Below, piece by piece: positions 6,576 to 7,510 of a DNA stretch of 7,510 bases (positions are counted from its first letter, which is position 1; every line of letters begins with the position of its first letter). Below the pieces are notes generated by a model, which saw only the letters and a program-made list of their open reading frames with translations, searched no databases and had not been told where the DNA came from. The translations under genes were made by a program, and so were the position numbers. This DNA comes from Candidatus Pelagibacterales bacterium (GTDB lineage Bacteria; Pseudomonadota; Alphaproteobacteria; TMED109). The stretch covers positions 1-7,510 of the forward strand of contig PCCU01000046.1 of assembly GCA_002732015.1 (NCBI GenBank). The letters run 5' to 3'.

Positions 6576-6611
6576 TTAAAACTTAATTAGTTTATTCATT
6601 TTTTAACGTTT

Positions 6612-6977
6612 ATGGCTATTGAAGCTAAACAAGATTTAGTAACAAACTCAACAACTGAGAATTTACTTGTAGAACGTTCTTTTCGTGGTCAAAACGATCT
6701 TTTAGGTATCGTAAAATACCCGATACTTACAGAAAAAACAATCAGGTTGCTTGAACAAAACCAATATAGTTTTGCAGTAGACCCGAAAGCAGATAAAACT
6801 TCGATTAAATATGTTATCGAAGAGTTGTTTGATGTTAAAGTTTTGTCTGTTAATACTTCTACTTTACCGATGAAAAAACGTCGAGTAGGAAAATTTATTG
6901 GTAAAAGAGCCCAATATAAAAGAGCTATTGTAACTTTAGCACCTGAGAATTCTATCACATTATTTGAAGAAGAATAA
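6612..6977 (+). CDS. rpl23: 50S ribosomal protein L23 with N-terminal extension
   Basis: L23 sits at the polypeptide exit tunnel and binds 23S rRNA domain III; in bacteria it is the docking site for nascent-chain factors. The family core starts at about residue 32 with IVKYPILTEKTIRLLEQNQY. It continues through IEELFDVKVLSVNT (69-82), the basic loop PMKKRRVGKFIGKRAQYKRAIVTL (86-109) and the acidic end LFEEE. The 121-residue protein is longer than the typical plastid form of about 90-100 because of some 30 extra N-terminal residues (MAIEAKQDLVTNSTTENLLV and on). No in-frame ATG, GTG or TTG lies between codon 1 and the core, so the extension is not easily a wrong-start artefact. The gene lies 36 bp after rpl3 and 34 bp before rpl2, presumably in one operon. 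Confidence 0.95.
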   Translation: MAIEAKQDLVTNSTTENLLVERSFRGQNDLLGIVKYPILTEKTIRLLEQNQYSFAVDPKADKTSIKYVIEELFDVKVLSVNTSTLPMKKRRVGKFIGKRAQYKRAIVTLAPENSITLFEEE

Positions 6978-7011
6978 AATACATCTTTTTATTTAAGAAA
7001 AAAAATAGTTT

Positions 7012-7510
7012 ATGGCTATTCGTCTTTACCGAGCTTACAGCCCAGGTACACGCACAAAGTCTGTTTCATATTTTAATGACTTAACTCCAACAAAACCCGA
7101 AAAAACATTGTCTTTTGGGAAAAAGGCTATTAGTGGAAGGAATAATCGAGGAGTTATCACTGTCAAAGGAAGAGGTGGCGGACACAAACGAAAATACCGT
7201 CTTGTAGATTTTAAAAGAAAATCAAAAGTTCCTGCAAAAGTTTTTACGATTGAGTATGATCCAAATCGTAATACACGCATAGCATTATTACACCATTATG
7301 ATGGTACAAAAAGTTATATCTTAGCACCGCGTTCATTACGTGTTGGTATGGAAATTACTTCTGGTACCGAAAGTCCTATTGAGGTAGGAAATGCAATGCC
7401 ATTAGAGTTTATTCCTTTAGGAAGTATCGTACATAATGTTGAATTAACTTTAGGTAAAGGTGGACAAATCGCTCGCGCCGCAGGTACGTATGCACAATTA
7501 ATTGCAAAAG
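7012..7510 (+). CDS. rpl2: 50S ribosomal protein L2 (3'-truncated by window edge)
   Basis: L2 binds 23S rRNA and is required for subunit association and peptidyl-transferase assembly. The frame opens at ATG 7012 and is still open at the last base, giving 166 complete codons of the usual roughly 275. Diagnostic stretches are the start MAIRLYRAYSPGTRTKS, then GRNNRGVITVKGRGGGHKRK (about 42-61), YRLVDFKR, IEYDPNRNTRIALLHY-like residues (80-95), and NVELTLGKGGQIARAAGTYA near the edge. The conserved C-terminal region with the catalytically important His lies outside the window. It starts 34 bp after rpl23. No Shine-Dalgarno site is seen; an A-rich stretch precedes the ATG. Confidence 0.98.
   Translation, partial: MAIRLYRAYSPGTRTKSVSYFNDLTPTKPEKTLSFGKKAISGRNNRGVITVKGRGGGHKRKYRLVDFKRKSKVPAKVFTIEYDPNRNTRIALLHHYDGTKSYILAPRSLRVGMEITSGTESPIEVGNAMPLEFIPLGSIVHNVELTLGKGGQIARAAGTYAQLIAK

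Noticed and set aside
6689..7280. Minus-strand ORFs of 89 and 81 codons opposite rpl23 and rpl2
   Set aside because: They are antisense to conserved ribosomal-protein genes, with no motifs.

Overview
This is an AT-rich piece of a plastid genome, most likely from an alga whose plastid is of red-algal ancestry (an ochrophyte, haptophyte, cryptophyte or red alga). Plastid-encoded dnaK, ycf45 and rpl3, together with petB, petD, rpl23 and rpl2, fit red-lineage plastids and argue against the green lineage, whose plastids lack these first three. Genes are short-spaced and intron-free and use the standard plastid/bacterial code. I cannot name the genus from this window.

Layout. (1) 1-1133, plus strand: the 3' three quarters of petB and all of petD, encoding cytochrome b6 and subunit IV of the cytochrome b6f complex, closed by a strong hairpin and T-run. 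(2) 1179-1628: two convergent tRNA genes, trnQ-UUG (plus) and trnR-ACG (minus), each with a sigma70-type promoter. A bidirectional-looking hairpin lies between them. (3) 1653-3518, minus strand: ycf45, an AAA-type ATPase with a C-terminal R3H-like domain, and upstream of it an unassigned 34-codon ORF for a possible single-span membrane peptide. (4) 3613-5558, minus strand: dnaK, with a 17-bp perfect inverted repeat just after its stop. (5) 5559-5945: a 387-bp divergent spacer between dnaK and rpl3. It holds a good promoter (TGGACA-N18-TATAAT) for the ribosomal-protein cluster. (6) 5946-7510, plus strand: rpl3, rpl23 and the first 166 codons of rpl2, the head of the S10-type ribosomal-protein operon.

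Most of the window is ordinary plastid housekeeping. The points that stand out are: rpl4, normally between rpl3 and rpl23, is absent; the rpl23 that now follows rpl3 carries about 30 extra N-terminal residues; rpl23 and rpl2 share 13 identical bases across their start codons; an undescribed-looking 34-aa membrane ORF sits between dnaK and ycf45; and the R3H-like domain of Ycf45 seems to have Tyr where the signature His is expected. I found no mobile element, CRISPR array or evident new multi-gene system.
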